64,000 bases of DNA from NCBI GenBank assembly GCA_900543445.1, contig UQRC01000010.1, forward strand, positions 6,675 through 70,674. The letters are read 5' to 3'. Below are positions 20,249 to 28,445 of this stretch, one piece after another. How positions within the stretch are numbered: position 1 is the first letter of the stretch; each line of letters starts with the position of its first letter. The stretch comes from an uncultured Lachnobacterium sp. (GTDB taxonomy: Bacteria; Bacillota; Clostridia; Lachnospirales; Lachnospiraceae). The translations under genes were made by a program, and so were the position numbers. The notes beneath the pieces are model-generated. The model made no database searches, was not told where the DNA came from, and saw only the letters and a program-made list of their open reading frames with translations.

Positions 20249-20725
20249 TTAATCCATCCTTTCCTTAATTTTGAGTTTGGCACGGTGGTAAGTGACCCTT
20301 GCCCAACTCTCGGTACGTCCGAAGATCTCTGCGATCTCCGCAAATGACAACTCGCCAAACACCCGAAGTTCAAATACTTCTTTGTATGGTTCCTCGAGTT
20401 CATGCAACAGCTTATGTATCGCAAAAGAAGATTCTTTTGTTATAAAATCGTCCTCGACATGAGTGTAATCACTGAAAATTTCGATGTCATCGGACGCATC
20501 GGAAATCCTTTTGCTTTTACGGAAATGATCATTGCAGAGATTCTTTGCAATCGAGCACAGCCATGTGTATTCCGCAGCTTCTTTCTTAAAGTCCGACTTG
20601 GCAGTCATCGCTTTAAAAAAGGTACTCTGTGTGATTTCTTCCGCAAGTCCCGGGTCTTTTACGATATTCATCACAAACGAGTATACCTGCATAAAATAGG
20701 TGTGGTATATTTTTTCGGCATTCAT
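20249..20725 (-). CDS. ECF-family RNA polymerase sigma factor
   Basis: 158 residues. Region 2 is at about 5-70 (YSFVMNIVKDPGLAEEITQ, then the -10 recognition helix with NLCNDHFRKSKR), and region 4 is at about 105-155 (EVFELRVFGELSFAEIAEI, RVTYHRAKLKIKE). The ATG at 20725 is chosen because AAGGAGG is nine bases away; a GTG two codons upstream would be too close. It overlaps no neighbour, and its own ECF-type promoter lies upstream at 20759-20784. Confidence 0.93.
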   Translation of the reverse strand: MNAEKIYHTYFMQVYSFVMNIVKDPGLAEEITQSTFFKAMTAKSDFKKEAAEYTWLCSIAKNLCNDHFRKSKRISDASDDIEIFSDYTHVEDDFITKESSFAIHKLLHELEEPYKEVFELRVFGELSFAEIAEIFGRTESWARVTYHRAKLKIKERMD

Positions 20726-20758
20726 GGTCACTCACCTCCTTCCCGATTTCATAAGTTA

Positions 20759-20784
20759 GACGGAGAAATATCCGATTCGTTACA
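20759..20784 (-). promoter_or_regulatory. ECF-type autoregulatory promoter
   Basis: On the minus strand TGTAAC (20784-20779) and CGTC (20762-20759) are separated by exactly 16 bp, the layout of Firmicute ECF promoters such as those of sigma-X and sigma-V. It lies 33 bp before the sigma start codon, so the sigma/anti-sigma operon probably activates itself. Confidence 0.7.
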
Positions 20785-20808
20785 AATTTTTTCCGTTTTT
20801 ATTATAAG

Positions 20809-20851
20809 CAAAAAGAACTCAGGAAGTCTATCTCGAACTTCCCAAGTTCTT
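20809..20851 (-). terminator. Terminator after the cytidylate-kinase-like gene
   Basis: On the minus strand AAGAACT and GGAAGT-type arms (20813-20827 with 20837-20851) pair with a small internal mismatch and are followed by TTTTT. It lies about 70 bp beyond the stop at 20920. Confidence 0.65.
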
Positions 20852-20919
20852 GGTTCGATAACGCAGATTGTAATGACATAAAATCATTGAAATCTTTCAA
20901 AATTCATCGATTTCAAAAA

Positions 20920-21885
20920 TTACTGCTTATCTTCTTTCTTACTTTTGTTCTTCGCCTGACGGTTAATCAGACGTTCGATCAGCTCTACCGACTCCTCAAT
21001 ACCGTAGCAGGCACTGTTGATACACAGATCATAGTTGATCGCATCGCCCCAATGCTTTCCGGTATAAGAATGATAGTAATTCTGGTGTTTACGATCCATC
21101 TTACGGATCATCGCGATTGCCTGCTTAATATCCATATTCTTTACTTCCATCATACGGCTCACACGCTGCGCGAACGGTGCAGTAATAAAGATACTGATAT
21201 GTGGAATGTGCTGTCCGGTCAGTACGACATCGGCGCAGCGTCCGATCACGATCATATCTTCTTTCTTGGCAAGCTCACAGATGAGATCACTTTGTTCAAA
21301 GAACAAAGCATCCTGCTTGGACAGACCGTGATAGCGGCTGAAAGAACTCGTCTTCTCGATATCCGCACCGAATTTCTTCTCATCTCTACGTGTGATGATC
21401 TGGTTTAATACCGCTTCATCATAGTAGTTGATGTGCAGGGATTCGGATAAGGCGAATCCGATGTCGGTTCCCGCACTACCGCTGGAACGGCTGATACAGA
21501 TAACCAGATGATCCTCATCCGAGAACTTCTTACTTAAGATGGAAGAGTTCATATCCGCCAGATCCTGATCGACGATATCGACCGAACCGAAGCTCTCCGG
21601 GATCGCCATAATCTCTTCATAGATCTCATTGTACTCCACCATCATCTCGTGGCGAAGATCTTTATCGCGAATCGTTCTTGCCATATTACCGATTAAGGCA
21701 AACTCACTACGAAGGATGTGTCCCTGAGGATTTCTCTCGATCAAAAAAGCAAGATCCTCAATAGTACGTTTACGGTTACCGGAAAGCGTACGTCCCAGCT
21801 CCGAACCGGAAGACTTATATACTTTAGCATCCAGTTCGTAGATTCTGGTAGCTAACTGCAGACTTTTTTCATGATCAATTTTCAT
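20920..21885 (-). CDS. Cytidylate-kinase-like protein with N-terminal extension
   Basis: 321 residues. Residues about 125-310 match the cytidylate-kinase-like family: ICISRSSGSAGTDIGFALSE is the phosphate-loop equivalent (this family lacks the canonical Walker lysine), then YYDEAVLNQI, a lid-like segment with ARRMMEV-type basics and IRKMDRKHQNYYH. The first 120 residues are an additional helical region that I do not recognise. Its RBS (TAGGAGG) contains the antiporter stop codon, so the two are translationally linked. The substrate is unknown; true CMP kinase is usually a separate cmk gene. Confidence 0.78.
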   Translation of the reverse strand: MKIDHEKSLQLATRIYELDAKVYKSSGSELGRTLSGNRKRTIEDLAFLIERNPQGHILRSEFALIGNMARTIRDKDLRHEMMVEYNEIYEEIMAIPESFGSVDIVDQDLADMNSSILSKKFSDEDHLVICISRSSGSAGTDIGFALSESLHINYYDEAVLNQIITRRDEKKFGADIEKTSSFSRYHGLSKQDALFFEQSDLICELAKKEDMIVIGRCADVVLTGQHIPHISIFITAPFAQRVSRMMEVKNMDIKQAIAMIRKMDRKHQNYYHSYTGKHWGDAINYDLCINSACYGIEESVELIERLINRQAKNKSKKEDKQ

Positions 21886-21898
21886 AGTCTTCTACCTC

Positions 21899-23248
21899 CT
21901 ACAAAAAGAATACCAATGTGTCAATAATAAACAACGGAATGAGGAACTTCAGCGAGCAAAGCATGTAGCCGAAGAATGACGGCATCTTGATACCGTTCTC
22001 ATCCGAAATGGATTTCACCATAAAGTTCGGTGCATTTCCGATGTAGGTATTCGCACCCATAAATACCGCACCACAGGAGATCGCCATCAACATCTTGACC
22101 GCGATCGTTCCAACGGTTGTGGCGATGCCGCTTGTTGCTCCGAGTGTTCCTGCAGTCGTCAGGAATACCAAATAGGTCGGTGTATTGTCGAGGAAACTTG
22201 ACAGTGCACCAGTTGCCCAGAACATCTCAAGCGGATTGGTAAGTCCGAGTTCTGCACCTTTTGCCTTTAAAATCATAAGCGCCGGCTGCATGGTGATAAA
22301 GATACCGACAAACAGTACCGCGACCTCCTCGATTGCGCCCCACGTAAAATGGTTCTTGGTTCTGACTTCCGACTTCGTTGTCTTAAAGGACAGAAGCGCG
22401 GACAGCAAAATAATTGCAATCTCGATCAGTGACGGATAGCTCAACTGAACCTCTCCAAAAATATGGATTCCGAGTACATTTCCCGAAGCATCCTGAAATG
22501 CCGGAAGCGTCGGAAGCGTGCCGCTTAAGATAACAGCAGCGACAATCATTACCATGAAAATAATATTGTGAAGACCATTGACTTTGAACTCGGTCTTAGG
22601 TTTTGAGATATCCGGTCTCATACCTATCGCAATATCTCTTCTGTAGGCTCTGCGGTCCAGAAAATAAAATACGGTAAGCATAATTACCATATTAAAAATC
22701 AAGATCGGGAACAGATGCATGCTCCAGAAGAACGGAACGCCTCGCATAAATCCCATCAGAAGTGGCGGATCACCGATCGGTGTCAGGCAGCCTCCCATAT
22801 TAGAAATAAGGAAGATGAAGAACACCATAATGTGACTCTTGTTCTTTCTCCACGAGTTCATCTTGATCATCGGACGAACAAGAAGCATACTTGCTCCGGT
22901 TGTACCGATACAACTGGAAAGTAACGTACCGATTGCCAGAAGACCGGTGTTCATTCTCGGCGATCCGACAAAATCTCCTTCCAGATTAATGTTGCCGGAT
23001 ACACAAAAGAGTCCAAACAACAATACGATAAATGTCAAATAATCATTAACAATGCAATCAAGCACTGTCTCCGCAGCATTTCCTGCTCCATATTTCACTG
23101 CAAACGGAATGATAAAAAGCAGCGACCATGCAATAACCGCCCATGGACGATTTTTCTCCCACCATTCACCTTTTACAAGCGGAAGAATAGCAATACAAAG
23201 CAGCAGGCCTGCAAACGGAATACATAGCCAAAGTGGTATATTTCCCAT
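21899..23248 (-). CDS. Ion-transporter-superfamily permease, sodium:proton antiporter-like
   Basis: 449-residue integral membrane protein with about eleven to twelve hydrophobic segments. The stretches FFIFLISNMGGCLTPIGDPP and the mirrored AVFMGANTYIGNAPNFMVKS are the paired re-entrant motifs of the ArsB/NhaD (CitM) superfamily, and SSFLDNTPTYLVFL is also typical. The ATG at 23248 is chosen because AGGAGG is eight bases upstream; upstream ATGs are too close. It is followed directly by the kinase-like gene. A Rex-like palindrome lies in its upstream region. The transported ion is inferred; a dicarboxylate substrate cannot be excluded. Confidence 0.85.
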   Translation of the reverse strand: MGNIPLWLCIPFAGLLLCIAILPLVKGEWWEKNRPWAVIAWSLLFIIPFAVKYGAGNAAETVLDCIVNDYLTFIVLLFGLFCVSGNINLEGDFVGSPRMNTGLLAIGTLLSSCIGTTGASMLLVRPMIKMNSWRKNKSHIMVFFIFLISNMGGCLTPIGDPPLLMGFMRGVPFFWSMHLFPILIFNMVIMLTVFYFLDRRAYRRDIAIGMRPDISKPKTEFKVNGLHNIIFMVMIVAAVILSGTLPTLPAFQDASGNVLGIHIFGEVQLSYPSLIEIAIILLSALLSFKTTKSEVRTKNHFTWGAIEEVAVLFVGIFITMQPALMILKAKGAELGLTNPLEMFWATGALSSFLDNTPTYLVFLTTAGTLGATSGIATTVGTIAVKMLMAISCGAVFMGANTYIGNAPNFMVKSISDENGIKMPSFFGYMLCSLKFLIPLFIIDTLVFFL

Positions 23249-23669
23249 GACCATTACCTCCTTCAAATCTCTGTCTATTTTACACCCCCGATTTTTAAAA
23301 TGAAATCGTCTAATTGTTAGAATTTTAACAATATATTCATACTTTTTTAAGCACTTTTCCTATAGATTTTAGAATTAAATTTTAAAAACGAATTTGAAAT
23401 AAAAGCATGCTATACCTACCATTATTTTATGATATGATCCAGGTCCTCTGACATGAAAAGAGCCCTATCCTTTCGGAAGGGACTCTTTTCGAGGAGTTTA
23501 GTTATGAAAATGTTTATTAAATAAAAAGGGAATAATGTAAAGGAATGATTTCCGTTTACAAGATATAGTATATGCAGAAATTGTGTCCTTAATATGTCCG
23601 TTTTCAAAAAAATATATTAATTCCCCTCATCAAAAGTTAATTTTTTTTTTAGAAACTCTGCAAAATTAT
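23249..23669. other. 421-bp intergenic region: antiporter upstream region and an isolated hairpin
   Basis: No convincing gene. Near the antiporter start there is an 18-bp palindrome at 23314-23331 and a TAAAAT-type -10. Further out is a 12-bp stem-loop, arms 23455-23466 and 23478-23490 with one bulged base; it lacks a T run on either strand and so is not a clear terminator. The rest is A/T-rich. A small RNA could be encoded here but cannot be shown. Confidence 0.5.
23314..23331. promoter_or_regulatory. Rex-like operator upstream of antiporter
   Basis: TTGTTAGAATTTTAACAA matches the Rex consensus TTGTTAA-N4-TTAACAA at all but one position. It lies about 66 bp before the antiporter start. Rex senses the NADH/NAD+ ratio. 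No rex gene is in this window. Confidence 0.4.
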
Positions 23670-24461
23670 TTATAAATCCAACAACATTTTACACAATTCG
23701 ATTTTTTTGCCGTCTGTCTGGCTGTTTTCAAAGCAGATTATCCCTTTGCGCTGCTCATCTCTTAGCAGTCCGCTCTCTGCAAGACGTCTTCTCATCTCTC
23801 TTGCCGTACCTTCTCCTCCGTCGAAAATACGAACCTCCTCGCCTAATACGCTTTGGATCTGTTCTCTTGCAAACGGATAATGTGTGCAGCCAAGCACCGC
23901 AGCATCCACCTTGTGATCCCGATAGGAATAAAGTAATTCATTTAAATATTTGTGCAGATCCTCTCCATCGAGATCGCCCCGCTCTACAAAGTCCATAAGC
24001 CCAGGACATGGAAGCGGAATAATCGTCGCATCGTCCGCATAACGATCCATAAGCTTATGAAATTTTTCCGCATGGATCGTCATCGGGGTTGCCATCACAA
24101 GAACCCGCGGATGGTCCATACAAAAGACCGCCGGCTTTACCGCAGGTTCAATTCCAACGATTGGAATATACGGATACATCTCTCGCAGCACACGAACCGC
24201 TGCGGATGTCGCCGTATTGCAGGCAACAACCAAACCTTTGGCACCCTGATCAAACAACTGCTTTGCACAATCAATTGTAAGTTCCCGCACGATGGACTGC
24301 TCCTTCATTCCATACGGAGCATTCTTAGAATCTCCAAAATAAATATAATCTTCCTGCGGCATAATTTTCACTAATTCGCGAAGCACACTGATTCCTCCTA
24401 CTCCGGAATCAAATACAGCGATCGGATTTTGCTTTTCCAACTGATAAGTCAAGAAGTCCAC
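23670..24461 (-). CDS. murI: Glutamate racemase
   Basis: Cofactor-independent interconversion of L- and D-glutamate for peptidoglycan. 263 residues. The N-terminal IAVFDSGVGGISVLREL with its acid, the first catalytic cysteine in VVACNTATS, and the second in LGCTHYPF are all present. GAAAGGAAG precedes the ATG. The gene is transcribed divergently from the zinc-ribbon gene at 24612. No clear terminator was seen after it. Confidence 0.96.
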   Translation of the reverse strand: MDFLTYQLEKQNPIAVFDSGVGGISVLRELVKIMPQEDYIYFGDSKNAPYGMKEQSIVRELTIDCAKQLFDQGAKGLVVACNTATSAAVRVLREMYPYIPIVGIEPAVKPAVFCMDHPRVLVMATPMTIHAEKFHKLMDRYADDATIIPLPCPGLMDFVERGDLDGEDLHKYLNELLYSYRDHKVDAAVLGCTHYPFAREQIQSVLGEEVRIFDGGEGTAREMRRRLAESGLLRDEQRKGIICFENSQTDGKKIELCKMLLDL

Positions 24462-24560
24462 TTCCTTTCTTTTTCATGATGTTGTATGCATCATCATTCT
24501 TTCATCTATCGAGAAGACATGTGGTCTTAGGTTATTCTTTCTTTATAAAAAACACTATGC

Positions 24561-24566
24561 TATAAT
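24561..24566 (+). promoter_or_regulatory. Extended -10 promoter of the zinc-ribbon gene
   Basis: TGCTATAAT is an extended -10 element 46 bp before the start codon. The -35 (TTTCTT, 17 bp upstream) is poor, which is common when a TGn extension is present. Confidence 0.55.
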
Positions 24567-24611
24567 AAAAATATGTAACAACACACTCTGCACAATAAGA
24601 GGAGGCAGGTT

Positions 24612-25028
24612 ATGGCAACAGAAGAAGGGCTTTTCGGTAAATACAAGCAATGCGAATTTTGCAATCGACCTCTTCCAAACGATTATGAGGGTACGCTTTG
24701 TCCCCGCTGTAAGGATTATAAATTATTTCATGATGTAAAAGAATTCATCCGTGCCAATCAGGTAAATGAATACGAGGTCGCAGAGCACTTCAAGATTCCC
24801 CTCAAGCAGGTCAAGGAATGGATTCGTGAAGGACGAATTGAATACAACACCTCTACTTCATCGAATACAATCTCCGGTATGCATTGCCAGCATTGCGGAG
24901 CGCCTGTAACATTCGGCTCTCTTTGTCCAAAATGTCTGAAGATTCTGAACGGCGGACGCGGGACTGCTTCTGCAACATCCGGATTCGACACAAGAATGCA
25001 CTATCTCGATCATGAGAGCACCAAATAA
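24612..25028 (+). CDS. Zinc-ribbon/HTH protein resembling the YvyF (TIGR03826) flagellar-operon family
   Basis: 138 residues. An N-terminal CEFC/CPRC zinc ribbon (about 14-35) is followed by a helix-turn-helix-like segment (VNEYEVAEHFKIPLKQVKEW, then IREGRIEY) and a second CQHC/CPKC zinc ribbon (about 95-115). The first half resembles the YvyF/TIGR03826 protein encoded near flagellar genes in Bacilli. No flagellar genes surround it here. AGAGGAGG precedes the ATG and a strong terminator follows, so it is a single gene. Function unknown. Confidence 0.72.
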   Translation: MATEEGLFGKYKQCEFCNRPLPNDYEGTLCPRCKDYKLFHDVKEFIRANQVNEYEVAEHFKIPLKQVKEWIREGRIEYNTSTSSNTISGMHCQHCGAPVTFGSLCPKCLKILNGGRGTASATSGFDTRMHYLDHESTK

Positions 25029-25041
25029 TATGCAAACATAG

Positions 25042-25090
25042 AACATCCGACCAGGAAAATTCACATAGCAAATTTTCCTGGCCGGATGTT
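25042..25090 (+). terminator. Terminator after the zinc-ribbon gene
   Basis: Near-perfect 20-bp arms (25042-25061 and 25071-25090) with a short loop, followed by TTATTG. It may also serve the convergent gene at 25127. Confidence 0.85.
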
Positions 25091-25126
25091 TTATTGTATG
25101 TATCAACTTCCAATCGTTAACACATT

Positions 25127-25630
25127 TTACGCCTGTCTGCGAACAACCTTCTGGCCATACTTCACTTGTACAGCATCCAGATACTCATCATCCGGCTCAT
25201 ACTTGATCAAAATTGTGTTTCCCGCATCGTCCTTAACAATCAGGTCATAATACGGAGTACCCTTCTTATGAGAAGTGTAATCCTTCACCTTAACACTACT
25301 GTCATTCTCATAATTATACACACTACGGTCTCCAGCCGGTGCGATTGTCACAACATTGTCCATGTTGTATGTCTCCATTGCTTTGCGGCGGCTCTTGTTC
25401 ATAACTCTCGCAAAGCGAACCTCTCCGTCAAAATAAGAATATTCATATTCTTTATTTGCCTGAAACGTCAGGACATACCATAATGCTGCAAACAAAATAA
25501 ATAAGATTGCAAAAATTCCGCTGCTGCATGCCAGAAACAGGGATGCAAGTCCAAGGAACAACGAAACAGTGGACGCAAGCTTTACCGTAAAAGACTTACG
25601 AACCGGTACTAAAACAAATACTTCAAACAT
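25127..25630 (-). CDS. Membrane-associated protein of unknown function (DUF6106-like)
   Basis: 167 residues with two hydrophobic helices (about 17-35 and 38-55) followed by a soluble domain containing YSYFDGEVRFARV and YYDLIVKDDAGNTILIKYEP. It resembles a Lachnospiraceae family of unknown function, DUF6106 (recalled, not searched). AAAGGAGAA precedes the ATG. It is convergent with the zinc-ribbon gene and divergent from the tRNA. Confidence 0.75.
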   Translation of the reverse strand: MFEVFVLVPVRKSFTVKLASTVSLFLGLASLFLACSSGIFAILFILFAALWYVLTFQANKEYEYSYFDGEVRFARVMNKSRRKAMETYNMDNVVTIAPAGDRSVYNYENDSSVKVKDYTSHKKGTPYYDLIVKDDAGNTILIKYEPDDEYLDAVQVKYGQKVVRRQA

Positions 25631-25725
25631 CTCTTGTTCTCCTTTGAATAAACTAATTTTATTATAGCCTATTTGATACTATTTTGCCATATAATTATTG
25701 TTTTTTAAGAAAGTGCAAAAAAATG

Positions 25726-25754
25726 TTGACAGATGCCCCACTTTCACTTATAAT
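25726..25754 (+). promoter_or_regulatory. Strong sigma-A promoter of tRNA-Phe
   Basis: Perfect consensus TTGACA (25726-25731) and TATAAT (25749-25754) with a 17-bp spacer, 27 bp before the tRNA 5' end. Confidence 0.9.
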
Positions 25755-25781
25755 AATCAATGTTCCGCGTGAGTGAGACAT

Positions 25782-25854
<73 letters not shown>

Positions 25855-25919
25855 TTTTTTTATTATATAAATTTAGATTGTTTGTAATTCATATCAAGTG
25901 CAGGATAGGAGATGGCCGT

Positions 25920-26591
25920 ATGCTTTACTATCTGTTGTTTATAATTATAGGATATTTAATTGGAAGTATTCTTTTCGCGCCCTTATTCGGGCAAGTGATT
26001 CAGAAGAAAGATATAATCGAAGGAACAAAAGATTTGAATCCGGGGACAGCAAATGCTTTCATGCAAGGTGGGATAGTCTGTGGAATTTTGACGTTGATCG
26101 GTGACATGGGGAAAGGATTTCTTCCGGTTTTCTTATGTCTGCAATTAAGAGACACTGCTTTGGCGGCACCGTTGTTGAAGATTGATCAGAAAATATGGGG
26201 AGAAGTGCCGGAATGGGTTGCAATTATTGGAATGACATTTGTTTTGTTAGCGCCGGTTCTTGGACATATTTTCCCTTTGTATCGCCATTTTCAAGGTGGT
26301 AAAGGAATTGCAACAACGTTTGGATGTTTGCTTGGATTTGCTCCGAACCTGTTTCCTGCGTTGATTTTAGCATTCTTTTTTATTCTGTTTTCTCTGGTGA
26401 TAAGGATTACACCGCATTTTTATCGTACGATTGCAACGTATCTGTGTGCGATGGGAATCTTTTTCATATGGGGAGAGACTACAGAACAGAAATTAGGTTT
26501 TTTTCTGATTTCGGTTGTAGTGTGTCTGAGGATGCATATGAGTGGGGAACACCGTGAGACATGTAAAGTGAGGTTGTTATGGATGCATTAA
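25920..26591 (+). CDS. PlsY-like glycerol-3-phosphate acyltransferase family membrane protein
   Basis: 223 residues with five or six hydrophobic segments. The family pattern is visible but divergent: GYLIGSILFA at the N-terminus, DLNPGTANAF where PlsY has GSGNxGATN, HFQGGKGIATTFG for the second glycine-rich motif, and a terminal HRETCKVRL for the third. PlsY transfers the acyl group of acyl-phosphate to glycerol 3-phosphate. The changed first motif leaves the exact substrate open. The ATG at 25920 follows AGGAGA. It overlaps the next glycosyltransferase by 13 bp, implying a shared role in membrane lipid synthesis. A second, canonical plsY may exist elsewhere. Confidence 0.8.
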   Translation: MLYYLLFIIIGYLIGSILFAPLFGQVIQKKDIIEGTKDLNPGTANAFMQGGIVCGILTLIGDMGKGFLPVFLCLQLRDTALAAPLLKIDQKIWGEVPEWVAIIGMTFVLLAPVLGHIFPLYRHFQGGKGIATTFGCLLGFAPNLFPALILAFFFILFSLVIRITPHFYRTIATYLCAMGIFFIWGETTEQKLGFFLISVVVCLRMHMSGEHRETCKVRLLWMH

Positions 26592-27724
26592 TCTTATCCT
26601 GCAGCACAGGCGGTGGACATAATGCGGCAGGAACTGCGATAAAGGAAGAGTTAGAAGTTAGGGGACATCATGTTGCAATGATGGATCCATATGAACTTGT
26701 CAGTCATAAGCTGGCTGAGGAAGTCGGCAACATTTATGTCAAGATGGTACAGCACTCACCGAAGCTGTTCGGATTTGTCTATTCGCTCGGAGGAATTGTA
26801 CGCAATATTCCGGGAAAATCTCCAGTATATTATGCGAATATCAGGGTTGCAAAGAAGCTGCGTCAGTATCTGCAGAAATCTCCTGCGGATGTGATATTGA
26901 TGCCACATCTGTATCCTGCGGAGCTGATTACTTATCTCAAGAAAAAAGGAGTGTTACTTCCACCAACGATTTTTATCGCGACGGATTATGTGTGTATTCC
27001 ATTTACGGAAGAGACAAATTGCGATTATTATGTGATTCCGGGAAAGGCACAGATGGCAGATTTTATTCGAAGAGGAATTCCAAGAGAGAAGCTGCGCCCA
27101 TACGGAATTCCGGTGAGCCGTGCATTTGATGAAGAGATTGATCCGATGCTTGCCAGGGAAGCACTTGGTTTAGATCCGGATCGATATTATGCTTTGTTAA
27201 CAGGCGGGAGCATCGGAGCCGGCGATATGAAGAAAACCATCCAGATATTGCTCAGAAAATTGAAAAGGAACAAGCCAAAGGGGACACTGATCGTTGTATG
27301 CGGAAATAATGAAAAATTATATCAACATCTGCAGAAAGAATATATGACGTCGAAATATGCGGATAAGCTGATCCTGATTCGTAAGACAAACCAGATGGCA
27401 TTATATATGAAGGCATGCGATCTGTTTTTGTCGAAGCCGGGCGGTTTGTCATCCACAGAAGCAGCGGTGGTAAAGACCCCATATATCCATATGAATCCAA
27501 TTCCAGGATGTGAGTCGAAAAATATAACCTATTTTTCAAAGACCGGAATGAGCCTCGCCGTCCGTCATCCGAGTCTGGAACTTACGATGGCTCTAAAGAA
27601 ATTAGACAAACCGGAAAATGTGCAGAAAATGCGAAAAGCACAGATGACGAATATTCCGCAGGATGCGCGATCGAAAATCTGTGACTGGCTGGAAGCGCTG
27701 ATTGAAAGGAAGCAGAAAATATAA
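26579..27724 (+). CDS. MGDG synthase/UgtP-type glycolipid glycosyltransferase (GT28)
   Basis: 381 residues. The N-terminal acceptor domain begins with the family motif LSCSTGGGHNAAG, and the C-terminal sugar-nucleotide domain has LLTGGSIGAG and the donor-binding KPGGLSSTEA (about 280-290). UgtP and MGDG synthases add one or more hexoses to diacylglycerol, giving glycolipids that can anchor lipoteichoic acid. The start lies inside the end of the PlsY-like gene, so translation is coupled. A hairpin terminator follows. Confidence 0.9.
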   Translation: MDALILSCSTGGGHNAAGTAIKEELEVRGHHVAMMDPYELVSHKLAEEVGNIYVKMVQHSPKLFGFVYSLGGIVRNIPGKSPVYYANIRVAKKLRQYLQKSPADVILMPHLYPAELITYLKKKGVLLPPTIFIATDYVCIPFTEETNCDYYVIPGKAQMADFIRRGIPREKLRPYGIPVSRAFDEEIDPMLAREALGLDPDRYYALLTGGSIGAGDMKKTIQILLRKLKRNKPKGTLIVVCGNNEKLYQHLQKEYMTSKYADKLILIRKTNQMALYMKACDLFLSKPGGLSSTEAAVVKTPYIHMNPIPGCESKNITYFSKTGMSLAVRHPSLELTMALKKLDKPENVQKMRKAQMTNIPQDARSKICDWLEALIERKQKI

Positions 27725-27737
27725 TGATAACAGAAAG

Positions 27738-27771
27738 CCCACTATTACGTTAGCTGATTGGTAATAGTGGG
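27738..27771 (+). terminator. Terminator after glycosyltransferase gene
   Basis: CCCACTATTAC (27738-27748) pairs with GTAATAGTGGG (27761-27771), followed by TTTT. It may also end the convergent gene at 27783. Confidence 0.85.
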
Positions 27772-27782
27772 TTTTATACATA

Positions 27783-28358
27783 TTATAGAGATATATTTAC
27801 GTGTAAGCCTTTGCCGTTAATTTGGGAATAAATATCACTTTCTACTGCGGCATGGGCTTTTTTGCTCATTTTATAGAACTGTTTGGAGAATTCCTGATCG
27901 GCAGAAAAAATCTTACGGACTTTGGAATTCTTGGCAGATTTTAAAAGATCCTCATTAATGGATAACTTGCCGCTTGATTCTAAGGAGACACCGATGTGTT
28001 CCAAATCATCGGAATGTTTACTCAGGAATGCTTTCATCTTCTTTAACTGATACTTGGTATCATGATCCGTGGAAGTCTTGGAAGAATCTACCGTGTTGTT
28101 ATAGGTATCGATGAATGCAGTCAAAGCAGAACGAGTCGTGTCTGAGATTGCCTTATCTTTTTCGTCCGTATCCGAACCATAATCATTTTTCAGTAATCGC
28201 TTGGCAGCACGTGTCAGAGCGCGGCTGTCCTCATAGGAGAGTTCAAGCTTGGTGTAATCACTGCGCCCACTTGTCTTAATGACACTGCGATTGCTTGCAT
28301 AAAAATTATTCATAAAATAATTGGTTGACAGGCTGACGCCGGATGATACAACTGCCAT
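27783..28358 (-). CDS. Short protein resembling the FliD (flagellar cap) C-terminal domain
   Basis: 191 residues. AFIDTYNNTV (81-90), GVSLESSGKLSINEDLL (123-139) and KVRKIFS (146-152) follow the pattern of the FliD C-terminal half, where 'YN', 'GI-G-L-D---L' and 'V--LF' motifs recur. There is no N-terminal FliD coiled-coil domain; the total length is well below half of a normal FliD. It begins MAVVSSGVSLSTNYFMNNFY with AAAGGAGAAG upstream. The neighbours are not flagellar. It could be a secreted or assembly-related mini-homologue, or unrelated. The family call is inference. Confidence 0.5.
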   Translation of the reverse strand: MAVVSSGVSLSTNYFMNNFYASNRSVIKTSGRSDYTKLELSYEDSRALTRAAKRLLKNDYGSDTDEKDKAISDTTRSALTAFIDTYNNTVDSSKTSTDHDTKYQLKKMKAFLSKHSDDLEHIGVSLESSGKLSINEDLLKSAKNSKVRKIFSADQEFSKQFYKMSKKAHAAVESDIYSQINGKGLHVNISL

Positions 28359-28445
28359 ATTGCTTCTCCTTTTCCTGGTTTCTTTAATTTATATCGGCAT
28401 TTCTCTTTACAATTTTAATCCCGCCTTGTAAAATATTTTCAATTC

